A DNA stretch of 20,617 bases from Planctomycetaceae bacterium (GTDB lineage Bacteria; Planctomycetota; Planctomycetia; Pirellulales; Thermoguttaceae), in assembly GCA_031256755.1 (NCBI GenBank), contig JAIRPZ010000018.1, positions 1-20,617 on the forward strand, given 5' to 3'. The notes under the pieces were generated by a model. That model ran no database searches. It saw only the letters and a program-made list of their open reading frames with translations, and was not told where the DNA came from. Below are positions 1 to 6,360 of this stretch, one piece after another. Numbering within the stretch: the stretch's first letter is position 1; every line of letters starts with the position of its first letter. A program made the translations under genes and the position numbers.

Positions 1-573
1 AACTACGGTGATTATTATCAGCCGGAAGCGTTTGTACCGAAAGATGCGGGGTCATCCGGTATGCCGTGGATGAGCATTTGTCTCTTGGCAAAGATTTTTG
101 CATACGACCCGAAGGCGGAACATTACAAGGGGGCAAAGTGGGTGATTTCCAACCTGATTGACTGTGCGGCGAAAGGGGGCAGTTTTATGGTCAGCGTTAG
201 TCCAGACGAGTTCGGCGAATTTCACCCGAAGGCGGTCGAGCAACTTGAAGCAGTCGGGCGGTGGTTAAAAGTGAACGGCGAAGGGATTTATGAAACGCGC
301 GGGCGCAAGGTTTGGCAAAGCGGCGGGGTGAAGTTCACGCGGAGCAAAGACAGCAAGACGGTTTTTGCGTTTACGGAAAAATTCCCTGTCGGCGAATGGG
401 TAATTGATTCGGTCGTGCCGCAAGAGGGAAGCGAGATTCGCTTGTTCGGCAGTGATAAACCGCTGGAATGGTCGGCGACCGATAACGGCGTAAAAATTAC
501 GATACCGGAGTATTTGCAGAAAGCGGAAAACCGCCCGTGCGAATACGCATGGGGAGTTAAAATCAATAATTGA
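1..573 (+). CDS. alpha-L-fucosidase (GH29), C-terminal part
   Basis: This is the 3' end of a glycoside hydrolase whose start lies before the window. The frame is open from base 1 and ends at TGA 571-573, leaving 190 residues. GH29 enzymes release terminal L-fucose from glycans, usually as exported proteins. The stretch GGSFMVSVSPDEFGEFHPKA followed by a helix and then GRWLKVNGEGIYETRG matches the end of the GH29 catalytic barrel, where the family has a 'LLLNIGP..DG.I......L...G.WL..NGE.IY.TR' pattern. The remainder is the usual small C-terminal beta domain. The catalytic nucleophile region lies upstream and cannot be checked. The last residues and the stop fall inside a dispersed AT-rich repeat (561-608), so the C-terminus may have been trimmed or replaced by that element. 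The family call is confident; substrate specificity cannot be judged. Confidence 0.85.
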   Translation, partial: NYGDYYQPEAFVPKDAGSSGMPWMSICLLAKIFAYDPKAEHYKGAKWVISNLIDCAAKGGSFMVSVSPDEFGEFHPKAVEQLEAVGRWLKVNGEGIYETRGRKVWQSGGVKFTRSKDSKTVFAFTEKFPVGEWVIDSVVPQEGSEIRLFGSDKPLEWSATDNGVKITIPEYLQKAENRPCEYAWGVKINN

Positions 574-608
574 TAATTGACAATGGAGAATTGATAATTA
601 AAAAAGAA
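561..608. repeat. AT-rich dispersed repeat, copy 1
   Basis: The segment is built from AATTGATAATTGACAATGGA-type words and closely resembles 9301-9347 (roughly four of five positions alike over about 38 bases, compared by eye). It is much poorer in GC than the flanking genes. It overlaps the last codons and the stop of the fucosidase gene. It is internally self-similar (AATTGATAATT occurs twice), as in small non-autonomous or REP-like elements. Confidence 0.55.
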
Positions 609-610
609 GG

Positions 611-643
611 AATTAAACCGTACACGGTAATCAATTCTTTTTA
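611..643 (+). terminator. rho-independent terminator after the fucosidase gene
   Basis: Two 5-bp arms, GAATT 611-615 with AATTC 634-638 and ACCGT 618-622 with ACGGT 625-629, form a hairpin with a 2-nt loop and a small internal loop. Five T residues (639-643) follow. It lies 38 bp after the fucosidase stop on the same strand. Confidence 0.65.
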
Positions 644-684
644 ACATAATGATGAACATTCGGCTTATCCTGATTTACTGAACT

Positions 685-707
685 TAACGGCGTTTGCTGC
701 GCCGTTA
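685..707. other. perfect stem-loop upstream of nrdR
   Basis: TAACGGCG at 685-692 pairs perfectly with CGCCGTTA at 700-707 around a 7-nt loop. There is no T-run on either side, so it is not a typical terminator. It sits about 40 bp before the nrdR promoter and could be a regulatory or transcript-end structure. The rest of 644-747 shows nothing recognisable. Confidence 0.4.
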
Positions 708-747
708 TTACGGTCAAGACCGGAAAATAGGGCGGGCGGTGTGCCGC

Positions 748-776
748 TTGACAAACGGCAGGGCATCGCAGACAAT
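748..776 (+). promoter_or_regulatory. probable sigma70-type promoter of nrdR
   Basis: TTGACA at 748-753 is separated by 17 bp from GACAAT at 771-776. The -35 box is perfect and the -10 box matches 4 of 6 positions of TATAAT. The nrdR start at 809 lies 32 bp downstream. Confidence 0.55.
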
Positions 777-808
777 CAATAACGAATGTGGTTTGACGGG
801 GAACGGAT

Positions 809-1333
809 ATGCGATGCCCTTTTTGTCATCAGGATAACGATAAAGTCGGCGATACACGGGTCAGCACAGACGGGTTTGCGGTACGCCGGCGAAGGACTTG
901 CTGCGGCTGCGGAAGACGTTTTACAACCTATGAACGAATCGAATCTCCCCAAATCCGGGTCATCAAACGGGACGGTTCAAGAGTTCCCTTCGACCGGGAA
1001 AAAATCCGCCGCGGACTGGAACGGGCTTGCTGGAAACGGCAAATCAACGATGCACAAATTTCCACCGTCATTGCACAAGTCGAAAGAGATATTGATTCCG
1101 CCTTTGAAACCGAAGTCGAAAGCCGCTTTATCGGAGAACAGGTGATTCATTATCTGGCGGAACTGGATCAGGTTGCATACGTCCGGTTTGCAAGCGTCTA
1201 CCGGCATTTCCGGGATGCCGATGATTTCATCAGAGAATTGCAGCGTATGAAAACCGGCAGCGGTCCGGTGCTGGCGGTTTCCCAAAAACACAAGCGGCGG
1301 CTTGCCGAACCAAAACCGCAACGCCGGGACTGA
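809..1333 (+). CDS. nrdR: transcriptional repressor NrdR
   Basis: NrdR is a nucleotide-sensing repressor of ribonucleotide reductase genes. The protein has 174 residues, close to the usual 150-170. It starts MRCPFC and has a four-Cys zinc ribbon made of C3, C6, C31 and C34, with the conserved RRRR(T)C..C..RFTTYER block at 27-43. This is followed by the ATP-cone domain, with RVIKRDG and PFDREKIRRGLERAC near residues 50-75 and a conserved YVRFASVYRHF near 125-135. The last 25 residues are basic and variable. The ATG at 809 is fixed by the N-terminal zinc ribbon, which begins at residue 3. A promoter lies upstream (748-776) and a tRNA gene follows. No ribonucleotide reductase gene is in the window, so its targets lie elsewhere. 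Confidence 0.95.
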   Translation: MRCPFCHQDNDKVGDTRVSTDGFAVRRRRTCCGCGRRFTTYERIESPQIRVIKRDGSRVPFDREKIRRGLERACWKRQINDAQISTVIAQVERDIDSAFETEVESRFIGEQVIHYLAELDQVAYVRFASVYRHFRDADDFIRELQRMKTGSGPVLAVSQKHKRRLAEPKPQRRD

Positions 1334-1348
1334 CCGTTTCTCCCGTAC

Positions 1349-1376
1349 TTGACGGAAACGGAAAACCGTGTAAAAT
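1349..1376 (+). promoter_or_regulatory. promoter of tRNA-Gln
   Basis: TTGACG 1349-1354, a 16-bp spacer and TAAAAT 1371-1376 are both 5/6 matches to consensus. The tRNA begins 11 bp after the -10 box, leaving a 5' leader of only a few bases. Confidence 0.7.
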
Positions 1377-1387
1377 TCCGCTAGGAT

Positions 1388-1459
1388 TACCCGGTGGTGT
1401 AATTGGTAACACAAGGGATTTTGGTTCCCTCGTCCAAGGTTCGAGTCCTTGCCGGGTAA
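1388..1459 (+). tRNA. tRNA-Gln (anticodon UUG)
   Basis: All four arms fold. The acceptor TACCCGG 1388-1394 pairs with CCGGGTA 1452-1458; the D stem is GTGT/ACAC; the anticodon stem AGGGA/TCCCT holds the loop TTTTGGT with anticodon TTG; the T stem CAAGG/CCTTG holds loop TTCGAGT. The U1-A72 first pair is typical of bacterial tRNA-Gln. The discriminator is A1459 and CCA is not encoded. It has its own promoter at 1349-1376. Confidence 0.95.
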
Positions 1460-1475
1460 GTCGGACGATCTTTCG

Positions 1476-1498
1476 GCTCTGCGTTTGTAAAGCAGAGC
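1476..1498. other. stem-loop after tRNA-Gln
   Basis: GCTCTGC 1476-1482 pairs with GCAGAGC 1492-1498 around a 9-nt loop. There is no T-run, so it is a weak candidate for a transcript-end or processing hairpin. Nothing else is recognised in 1499-1582. Confidence 0.3.
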
Positions 1499-1582
1499 AG
1501 CGCATCGGCAACGGTGTCCGGTATCTCTGCACCGGTAAAAACACCGGAAAACAGCGGACGGCAAGCCGGTGCAGAAGCAGAA

Positions 1583-1759
1583 TCAGTGCAGATAAGCATC
1601 CGCCGCCGCCATCACACCGACGGCAATGACCATTGCCAGAGAAAGCCAGCCGCCGAACTGCACCGCACAGCGGAGAATCGAGTGCCAATCTTCATGCCGG
1701 GTGGCGGCGTAACAAAGCGAAAAAACAATCACCAACGGAATGGCTGCAAAAATGATCAT
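1583..1759 (-). CDS. small two-TM membrane protein, unknown function
   Basis: The 58-residue product starts MIIFAAIPLVIVFSLCYAAT and consists of two hydrophobic helices (about 2-19 and 33-52) joined by a short polar link, TRHEDWHSIL. This topology, with a conserved-looking 'RH...SIL..A' linker, resembles small planctomycete membrane proteins, but I cannot assign a function. The frame is open further upstream (to 1930). The upstream part has no membrane or domain logic and would overlap the divergent Cys-rich gene's promoter, so I prefer the ATG at 1759. No clear Shine-Dalgarno site is visible. It is transcribed away from the metal-linked block. Confidence 0.5.
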   Translation of the reverse strand: MIIFAAIPLVIVFSLCYAATRHEDWHSILRCAVQFGGWLSLAMVIAVGVMAAADAYLH

Positions 1760-1838
1760 CAGGAGAAATTCCGGCTTTCTGCCGGAGGAAAAATCCGGTA
1801 CTTTTTTATAAACCGGTATCAGTATATTTTGCGGCGAG

Positions 1839-1863
1839 GCAAAGGGGAAGTCCCCCCTTGCCG
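1839..1863. promoter_or_regulatory. inverted repeat overlapping the promoter of the metal-linked block
   Basis: GGCAA and GGGG pair with CCCC and TTGCC around AAGT, with a small bulge. The hairpin or dyad covers the -35 box at 1858-1863 and lies between two divergent genes, so it could be an operator. Its function is not shown by sequence alone. Confidence 0.3.
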
Positions 1864-1885
1864 TTGCCGGAAAAAGCGGTACAAT
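1858..1885 (+). promoter_or_regulatory. putative promoter of the 1924-gene block
   Basis: TTGCCG 1858-1863, a 16-bp spacer and TACAAT 1880-1885 precede the start at 1924 by 38 bp. The -10 box matches 5 of 6 consensus positions; the -35 box matches less well. Confidence 0.45.
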
Positions 1886-1923
1886 CACCGAAGAACAGGG
1901 TGGATTCCCGGACAGTCCGAAAT

Positions 1924-2337
1924 ATGGCACGAAGCATCAGGCAAATTACGGCATACCTGCTTTTAACAACATTCGCTCCGGCGATGCTGTTGAGCGAGGG
2001 CTTGCACCTGCTGCCGGGTTTCGGCTGTTATCATTGCTGTTCCTCTGTTCAAACCGGCTCTGACCTGACCGGAACGGGCTGCGGACATCCGCATAACGCT
2101 TATACAGACGGAAATACCGGCGGCAGTCCTTCCGGTCTTCCGGCTGTCCAATCCGCTTCCGGTGAAAACTGTCCCGTCTGTGAATTTGTATCGCTCTGCC
2201 AAAGCCATGCTCTGCCGGAGGTTCCGGCTTGGACGTTAAACGCCGCCGGCAAATTCGTTCCGCTGCCGGAATCCTTTGACATTCTCCGGCAGATTCTCTC
2301 TGCCCGAAGCCGTGCGCCGCCGGTTTCTCTTGCCTGA
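1924..2337 (+). CDS. exported Cys-rich small protein, DUF2946-like pattern
   Basis: The product has 137 residues. Residues 1-25 (MARSIRQITAYLLLTTFAPA...) form a signal peptide or single anchor. HLLPGFGCYHCC places a CxxCC cluster at 35-39, and NCPVCEFVSLCQSHA places a second CxxC at 83-86. Paired Cys motifs of the 'C.(V/I)C.F....Q' type occur in DUF2946-like small exported proteins often found beside metal-uptake genes; I see the pattern but cannot prove homology. The frame is open back to 1858, but the ATG at 1924 starts directly at the basic-hydrophobic signal and lies downstream of a promoter. It is the first gene of the plus-strand block that includes a chelatase and a PepSY protein, so a role in metal binding or sensing in the envelope is plausible. 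Confidence 0.6.
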   Translation: MARSIRQITAYLLLTTFAPAMLLSEGLHLLPGFGCYHCCSSVQTGSDLTGTGCGHPHNAYTDGNTGGSPSGLPAVQSASGENCPVCEFVSLCQSHALPEVPAWTLNAAGKFVPLPESFDILRQILSARSRAPPVSLA

Positions 2338-2408
2338 TACCGTTTTTTACCGGCCGCAGACGTTTTGCGCCTCCGGTCAGCGTCAGGTATTCACCCCAAG
2401 AGTTTCAG

Positions 2409-2627
2409 ATGGAAATCATTGCGCCCCAAACCCCTGCGCCGCAAGAGGATGTTTGCGTGCAGCGTATCGTGAAAATCTATCGTGAACTGCTGCTTCACGA
2501 CGGTTTCGGCGACCTCGCTGTCGAAGTCAAACTGCTCAAACGAGGGCAGAAAGAAGTCATTATCAAGTCCGGTAAACAGTACCGCTATGTCGTTGATGTA
2601 CCGGAAAAAACGCTGCGGAAAGACTAA
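2409..2627 (+). CDS. small cytosolic protein of unknown function (weak HemP resemblance)
   Basis: The product has 72 residues and no signal peptide or membrane segment. A helical first half (VQRIVKIYRELLLHDGFGDL) is followed by a probable beta hairpin (AVEVKLLKRGQKEVIIKSGK, then QYRYVVD) and a basic tail KTLRKD. The C-terminal half loosely recalls hemin uptake protein HemP, which has a 'rELvI.H.G..YrLr.T..gKLiL.K' pattern, but the match is weak and the N-terminus is longer than in HemP. It lies 71 bp after the Cys-rich gene and 150 bp before DUF1559 protein 1 on the same strand. The balanced composition and clean secondary-structure pattern suggest a real gene. Function unknown. Confidence 0.6.
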   Translation: MEIIAPQTPAPQEDVCVQRIVKIYRELLLHDGFGDLAVEVKLLKRGQKEVIIKSGKQYRYVVDVPEKTLRKD

Positions 2628-2765
2628 CCGCCCCTGTCTGCGAATGTGAGATTCGGGACCTGTTTTGTTTCATTTTCCGGTGTCTGCTGCGGAAGAAAAT
2701 TTCCGGGCAAAACACCCGCCGGACAGGAACGTCACCCGTTAAATCCGTTCCTGTTCATCACTAAC

Positions 2766-2770
2766 AGGAG
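2766..2770 (+). promoter_or_regulatory. Shine-Dalgarno site fixing the DUF1559-1 start
   Basis: AGGAG at 2766-2770 stands 7 bp before ATG 2778. It supports this start over the longer open frame that begins at 2646. Confidence 0.7.
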
Positions 2771-2777
2771 TTTCACC

Positions 2778-3860
2778 ATGAGAAAGGGTTTTACACTCAT
2801 CGAACTGCTCGTCGTGATTGCCATTATCGGCATGCTCATCGCATTGCTGCTGCCGGCGATTCAGGCGGCAAGAGAAGCGGCACGAAGAATGCAATGCGCC
2901 AATCACCAGAAACAATGGCTGCTCGCCGCACACAATTATCACACAGCATTTGAAAGTTTTCCCGGTCTTGGAAAAGACGGCATTGCCACGTATTCCGTTC
3001 AGGCACGGCTGCTGCCGTTCATCGAATTGCCCGCACTGGCAGACCGGATTGATTTTGAAAAACCGCTGCTCACCGGCGGAAAGGGAAAGTATTTTATCGA
3101 AGAATCCCTGCTGCCGGTCATTCTGACCATGAACAGCATTTTCCGGTGTCCGAGCGAGACGACCGATGAACTCTACAAAATCGGTCAATCCGGCACGGCC
3201 GCCGCTCCCGGTCCCGATGTTTTTTCCCGCGGCGGCAATTATATGTTCTGCACCGGTTCGGGAGTTTCACCTTACTATGATGTCCGCTATCCGACAGACG
3301 GTCTCTTTTTCTACATCAAAGAGAATGCCGGGACAAAAGAGGAGAACTCCGCACTGCGGGGACTCGCCGTTGAAGCGGTGACGGACGGGCTGTCGAACAC
3401 GATGATACTGTCCGAGACGAAACTCGGCGACAACGTGCAGGGAGCAAAAGAATCGGACGCACCGGTGATGCGGCGGGCAGCAAACTGGACAAGCGTTGTC
3501 GCCCCGCGCGCGGCAGCAAGCGGCATTCCGGGTTATACGGATGATACATTGCTGCAAGATTTTGACAGCATTAAAAACACGAATACGGGAATCACCTCAT
3601 GGGACACTTCCCGCGGCGGCGCATGGATTTGGGGTGCGCCGATTTACACTTCCTTTAATGCTTACTATCCGCCGAACAGTTCTCTGGCGGATATTCACGC
3701 ACACGGAATGGGGATTTACGGGGCGCGGAGTTCTCACCCTGCCGGAGTCAATGCCGGCTTCGGAGACGGCAGCGTCCGGTTTATTCCTAATAACGTTGAC
3801 ATACAGATTTGGCGCGCTTCGGCAACGGTTGCCGGCAGCGAAAGTACGTCCAATCCGTAA
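2778..3860 (+). CDS. DUF1559 domain pseudopilin-like protein 1
   Basis: The product has 360 residues. The N-terminus MRKG/FTLIELLVVIAIIGML is a type IV pilin / type II secretion pseudopilin signal: prepilin peptidase would cut after G4 and E9 is the conserved Glu+5. The helix runs to about residue 25 and is followed by the planctomycete continuation LLPAIQAAREAARRMQC.NH. The DUF1559 beta domain follows, with CPSE, YMFCTGSG, the DGLSNTMILSE motif, and near the C-terminus ARSSHPAGVNAGFGDGSVRF. DUF1559 proteins are numerous in planctomycetes and their role is largely unknown; they are likely envelope or secretion pseudopilins. The start is set by the AGGAG site and the short prepilin leader. Bases 3799-3860 belong to a 111-bp repeat also found at 6250-6360. 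A paralogue lies at 6352. This copy lacks the His-rich loops of the paralogue. Confidence 0.93.
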   Translation: MRKGFTLIELLVVIAIIGMLIALLLPAIQAAREAARRMQCANHQKQWLLAAHNYHTAFESFPGLGKDGIATYSVQARLLPFIELPALADRIDFEKPLLTGGKGKYFIEESLLPVILTMNSIFRCPSETTDELYKIGQSGTAAAPGPDVFSRGGNYMFCTGSGVSPYYDVRYPTDGLFFYIKENAGTKEENSALRGLAVEAVTDGLSNTMILSETKLGDNVQGAKESDAPVMRRAANWTSVVAPRAAASGIPGYTDDTLLQDFDSIKNTNTGITSWDTSRGGAWIWGAPIYTSFNAYYPPNSSLADIHAHGMGIYGARSSHPAGVNAGFGDGSVRFIPNNVDIQIWRASATVAGSESTSNP

Positions 3861-3909
3861 CTTCAGACCGGATTTTATTCGGAGAAAGAAAAGGTGTTTT
3901 ATGACAAGA
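3799..3909 (+). repeat. 111-bp direct repeat, copy 1
   Basis: This copy covers the last 20 codons and stop of DUF1559-1, the spacer, and the first three codons (ATGACAAGA) of the chelatase-like gene. It aligns without gaps to 6250-6360 with about 8 mismatches (around 93% identity by eye). The two copies are 2451 bp apart and bracket the chelatase-like and PepSY genes. Confidence 0.9.
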
Positions 3910-4884
3910 CATTCGCAGGTTTTATTTTCCGCAGTTTTCATGCTGCTGTCGGCAGCGGCAACGTCCGAAGCCGCCGAAACACAGGCAAAACGGGACAAGC
4001 CCGGCTTGCTGATTCTCACACACGGTTCGTCCGCACCGGCTTGGAACAAGGCGGTGGAAACGCTCGCCGGTAAAGTGAGAACATTGAACGAAACGAAGAA
4101 AACGTTTCACGCCGTTGCCTTTGCCAATCTGGAATTTGCACAGCCCGGCGTTGCCGAAACCATTGAAAAAATGGAGGGCTGGGGATGCAGCCGGATTATC
4201 GTTGTTCCGGCATTTGTGACTTCGTCTTCCCATTCTCATTTTGACGTTCCGGCGGCACTGGGAATCTACAGTTCCCCTTCGACACGGCAGCACGTTCACT
4301 CTCATGCTTCACACGGTCATGGACATGAACATGATAAACATGGAGAACATGAGCATTGCATCACGCAGGCAACGCCGCATGTTCCGGTGACGGTGACGCA
4401 GACATTCAACGAAGGTGATTTGCTTGACCGGTATATTCAGGAAGAAACGGCGAAACTTTCCGAAAAGCCGGAAGACGAGGCGTTGCTGATTATTTCGCAC
4501 GGCGATGACACGCACAGCGGTTTGGTAGAACCGGTGATGCGCCGTCTTTTGGTCAGCGGCGCAGGGAGCCGGAAAATCACCGCAGGCGACTATGTCTATT
4601 GCGGCATGGGACAAACCTACGCCCAAAATGTTGTTCCGGCAATCCGGCGGCTTGCGGAAAAACGCAAGCGGATATTGGTGGTCGGACTTTACTTTGTCGC
4701 TTCGGCAAAGACGATAGAAAAGCGGACATGGATTGACGGAAAGCCGCCGGAGCGGTCTCCCTTGAGCGGTGTGGAAGTCCGCTTTTCGGAAACAGGATTG
4801 ATTGATTGTCCGGCAACGCCGCAATGGATACTGAACACCGCCGCCGAAGCGTTAAACATTCCGCAGGCGGCAAAAGCGGAATAA
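3901..4884 (+). CDS. exported CbiX/SirB-type class II chelatase-like protein with His-rich loop
   Basis: The product has 327 residues. MTRHSQVLFSAVFMLLSAAATSEAAE is a cleavable signal peptide, so the protein should act outside the cytoplasm. Two CbiX-like repeats follow. The first starts LLILTHGSS (H41) and contains VVPAFVTSSSHSHFDVP (H111, H113); the second starts LLIISHGDD (H200) and contains VVGLYFVASAKTIE. CbiX enzymes insert Co2+ (or Fe2+, Ni2+) into sirohydrochlorin-type tetrapyrroles using two active-site His residues; only the first repeat shows both. Between the repeats, residues 131-152 contain nine His, a likely metal-binding loop. Periplasmic CbiK-type chelatases are known (Desulfovibrio), so export has precedent. 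The ATG at 3901 is chosen because the signal peptide begins there; the frame is open back to 3496 inside DUF1559-1. The substrate could be a tetrapyrrole or only metal. A terminator follows. Confidence 0.85.
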   Translation: MTRHSQVLFSAVFMLLSAAATSEAAETQAKRDKPGLLILTHGSSAPAWNKAVETLAGKVRTLNETKKTFHAVAFANLEFAQPGVAETIEKMEGWGCSRIIVVPAFVTSSSHSHFDVPAALGIYSSPSTRQHVHSHASHGHGHEHDKHGEHEHCITQATPHVPVTVTQTFNEGDLLDRYIQEETAKLSEKPEDEALLIISHGDDTHSGLVEPVMRRLLVSGAGSRKITAGDYVYCGMGQTYAQNVVPAIRRLAEKRKRILVVGLYFVASAKTIEKRTWIDGKPPERSPLSGVEVRFSETGLIDCPATPQWILNTAAEALNIPQAAKAE

Positions 4885-4911
4885 TACCGCCGTCAGTCCG
4901 TCAACCGGGCA

Positions 4912-4966
4912 AGCCGTGAACGGGGAAAAAGGGAAACCGGCTTCCCCGCACGGCTCTCCCGTTTTT
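4912..4966 (+). terminator. rho-independent terminator after the chelatase-like gene
   Basis: AGCCGTG 4912-4918 pairs with CACGGCT 4949-4955, and inside it GGGGAA 4922-4927 pairs with TTCCCC 4942-4947. CTCCCGTTTTT follows. It would separate the DUF1559-1/chelatase transcript from the PepSY gene, or attenuate read-through into it. Confidence 0.6.
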
Positions 4967-5009
4967 ACAAAAAACCAGCCGTTTCAAAAACCCTTTTACT
5001 GAATAAACC

Positions 5010-6311
5010 ATGTTGCGCAAGACCGTTCATCAACTGCATTTTTGGCTTGGCATCGTCAGCGGTGCTGTCGTATTTATTGTTTGTCTGACCGGAGCCATGC
5101 TTGTTTTCCGCGAGGAAATCATCATGCTGGCTCAGCCGGAGAAGTATTATGTCCGCGTTCCGCAGAATAGGGACGCACTGCCGGTAGATGCCCTTATCAA
5201 AAAAGCGGAAAGCGAACATGCGGGCATGCGTGTCGAAATGCTTACCGTACCGGAACAAAAAAACCGCACCGTCACGCTGCTCCTCATCAAACCGCAGCCG
5301 AAAGGCAGAGTCATGCCGGCGGCTTATACCCGCTGGCTCGGAACAAAAATCTTTATGAACCCTTATACGGGTGAAACCGTCAACAACCCCGGCGAGCCGC
5401 CGTCGGCAGCGGAAATGTTTGTTATCATCACACGGGAACTGCACCGCAATTTGCTCATCAATATACCGGTTCCCGGAATGGGAACACGAAGTTCGGCAGG
5501 CGGATTGATTGTTGCGGCGGCGACCATTATCTTCGCCGTTGAGTGTTTGACCGGTTTGGTGCTTTGGCTGCCGCGAAGTTGGAACTCCATGAAACGATGG
5601 TCTTCATGGAAACAGGGATTGACCGTGAAATTCCGTGCCGGTTGGGGACGCTGTCTTTACGATTTGCATAACACGCTCGGCTTTTATTTACTCATTCCCG
5701 TTCTGATTTTAGCACTGACCGGTCTGTGCTGGTCATTCAGTTGGTATCGTGCGGCTGTAAGCACTCTTTGCGGCGATACGGTTTTTAAGAATGTTTTTCA
5801 GAAACCGGAAAAAATCATTCCGCCGCCGGAAGGTGTACCGCCGTTGAGTATCGCACAGATACTCGGAAAACAAAGGCAACTCACGCCTGACTGCGAGTTA
5901 TTTGTGACGATTCCGCGCGACAGAGAAACCGCATTGACCATACAAACGCGGCGCACCGGATTTTTTGCTTTGTCGGTACAGGACAAAACAGAGTGGAACC
6001 GTTTTACCGGCGAAGCCGTGATGACGGAACGTTTTGCAGATAAATCTTTCGGTGCAAAAACGGCTGCTTCTGTTTCTGCATTGCATTACGGAAATATTAC
6101 CGGCTTATCCTCGAAAATACTCTTCTTTTTCGTTTCCTTATTCGCCGCAACGTTGCCTGTCACCGGTGTGATGTGGCGGGTAAGAAAATGGAAAAAGAAA
6201 CAACGTCCTCCCGTTCCCCCTATAACTGTCTTGACAAAGACAAGTATCAACATACAGGTCGGGCGCGCTCCGGCAACGGTTGCCGGCAGCGGAAATACGT
6301 CCAATCCGTAA
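5010..6311 (+). CDS. PepSY-associated TM domain protein (iron-regulated membrane protein type)
   Basis: The product has 433 residues and four predicted TM helices: about 11-34, 162-187, 222-246 and 368-390. The N-terminal LHFWLGIVSGAVVFIVCLTG motif, the RELHRNL segment (H145), the DLHNTLGFY segment (H220) and ALHYGNITGL (H359) are the conserved His-bearing positions of the PepSY-TM family. Members occur beside siderophore and iron uptake genes and are thought to be membrane electron carriers or reductases. The periplasmic parts (35-160 and 247-367) contain the PepSY-like regions. The ATG at 5010 lies directly before the first helix; no clear Shine-Dalgarno site is visible. The last 20 residues (QVGRAPATVAGSGNTSNP) are not PepSY-like but are a near copy of the DUF1559-1 tail, carried in frame by the 111-bp repeat. 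The native end was probably near residue 400. Confidence 0.88.
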   Translation: MLRKTVHQLHFWLGIVSGAVVFIVCLTGAMLVFREEIIMLAQPEKYYVRVPQNRDALPVDALIKKAESEHAGMRVEMLTVPEQKNRTVTLLLIKPQPKGRVMPAAYTRWLGTKIFMNPYTGETVNNPGEPPSAAEMFVIITRELHRNLLINIPVPGMGTRSSAGGLIVAAATIIFAVECLTGLVLWLPRSWNSMKRWSSWKQGLTVKFRAGWGRCLYDLHNTLGFYLLIPVLILALTGLCWSFSWYRAAVSTLCGDTVFKNVFQKPEKIIPPPEGVPPLSIAQILGKQRQLTPDCELFVTIPRDRETALTIQTRRTGFFALSVQDKTEWNRFTGEAVMTERFADKSFGAKTAASVSALHYGNITGLSSKILFFFVSLFAATLPVTGVMWRVRKWKKKQRPPVPPITVLTKTSINIQVGRAPATVAGSGNTSNP

Positions 6312-6360
6312 CTTCAGACCGAATTTTATTCGGAGAAAGAAAAAGTGTTTTATGACAAGA
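6250..6360 (+). repeat. 111-bp direct repeat, copy 2
   Basis: This copy supplies the last 20 codons and stop of the PepSY gene, the spacer with GGAGAAAGAAAA, and the ATGACAAGA start of the next frame. It aligns gap-free to 3799-3909. Homology begins abruptly near 6250 and ends abruptly after 6360, as expected for a short segmental duplication or recombination scar. Confidence 0.9.

Noticed and set aside
786..1145. Plus-strand frame of 119 codons overlapping nrdR
   Set aside because: Out of phase with NrdR, whose zinc ribbon and ATP cone are intact.
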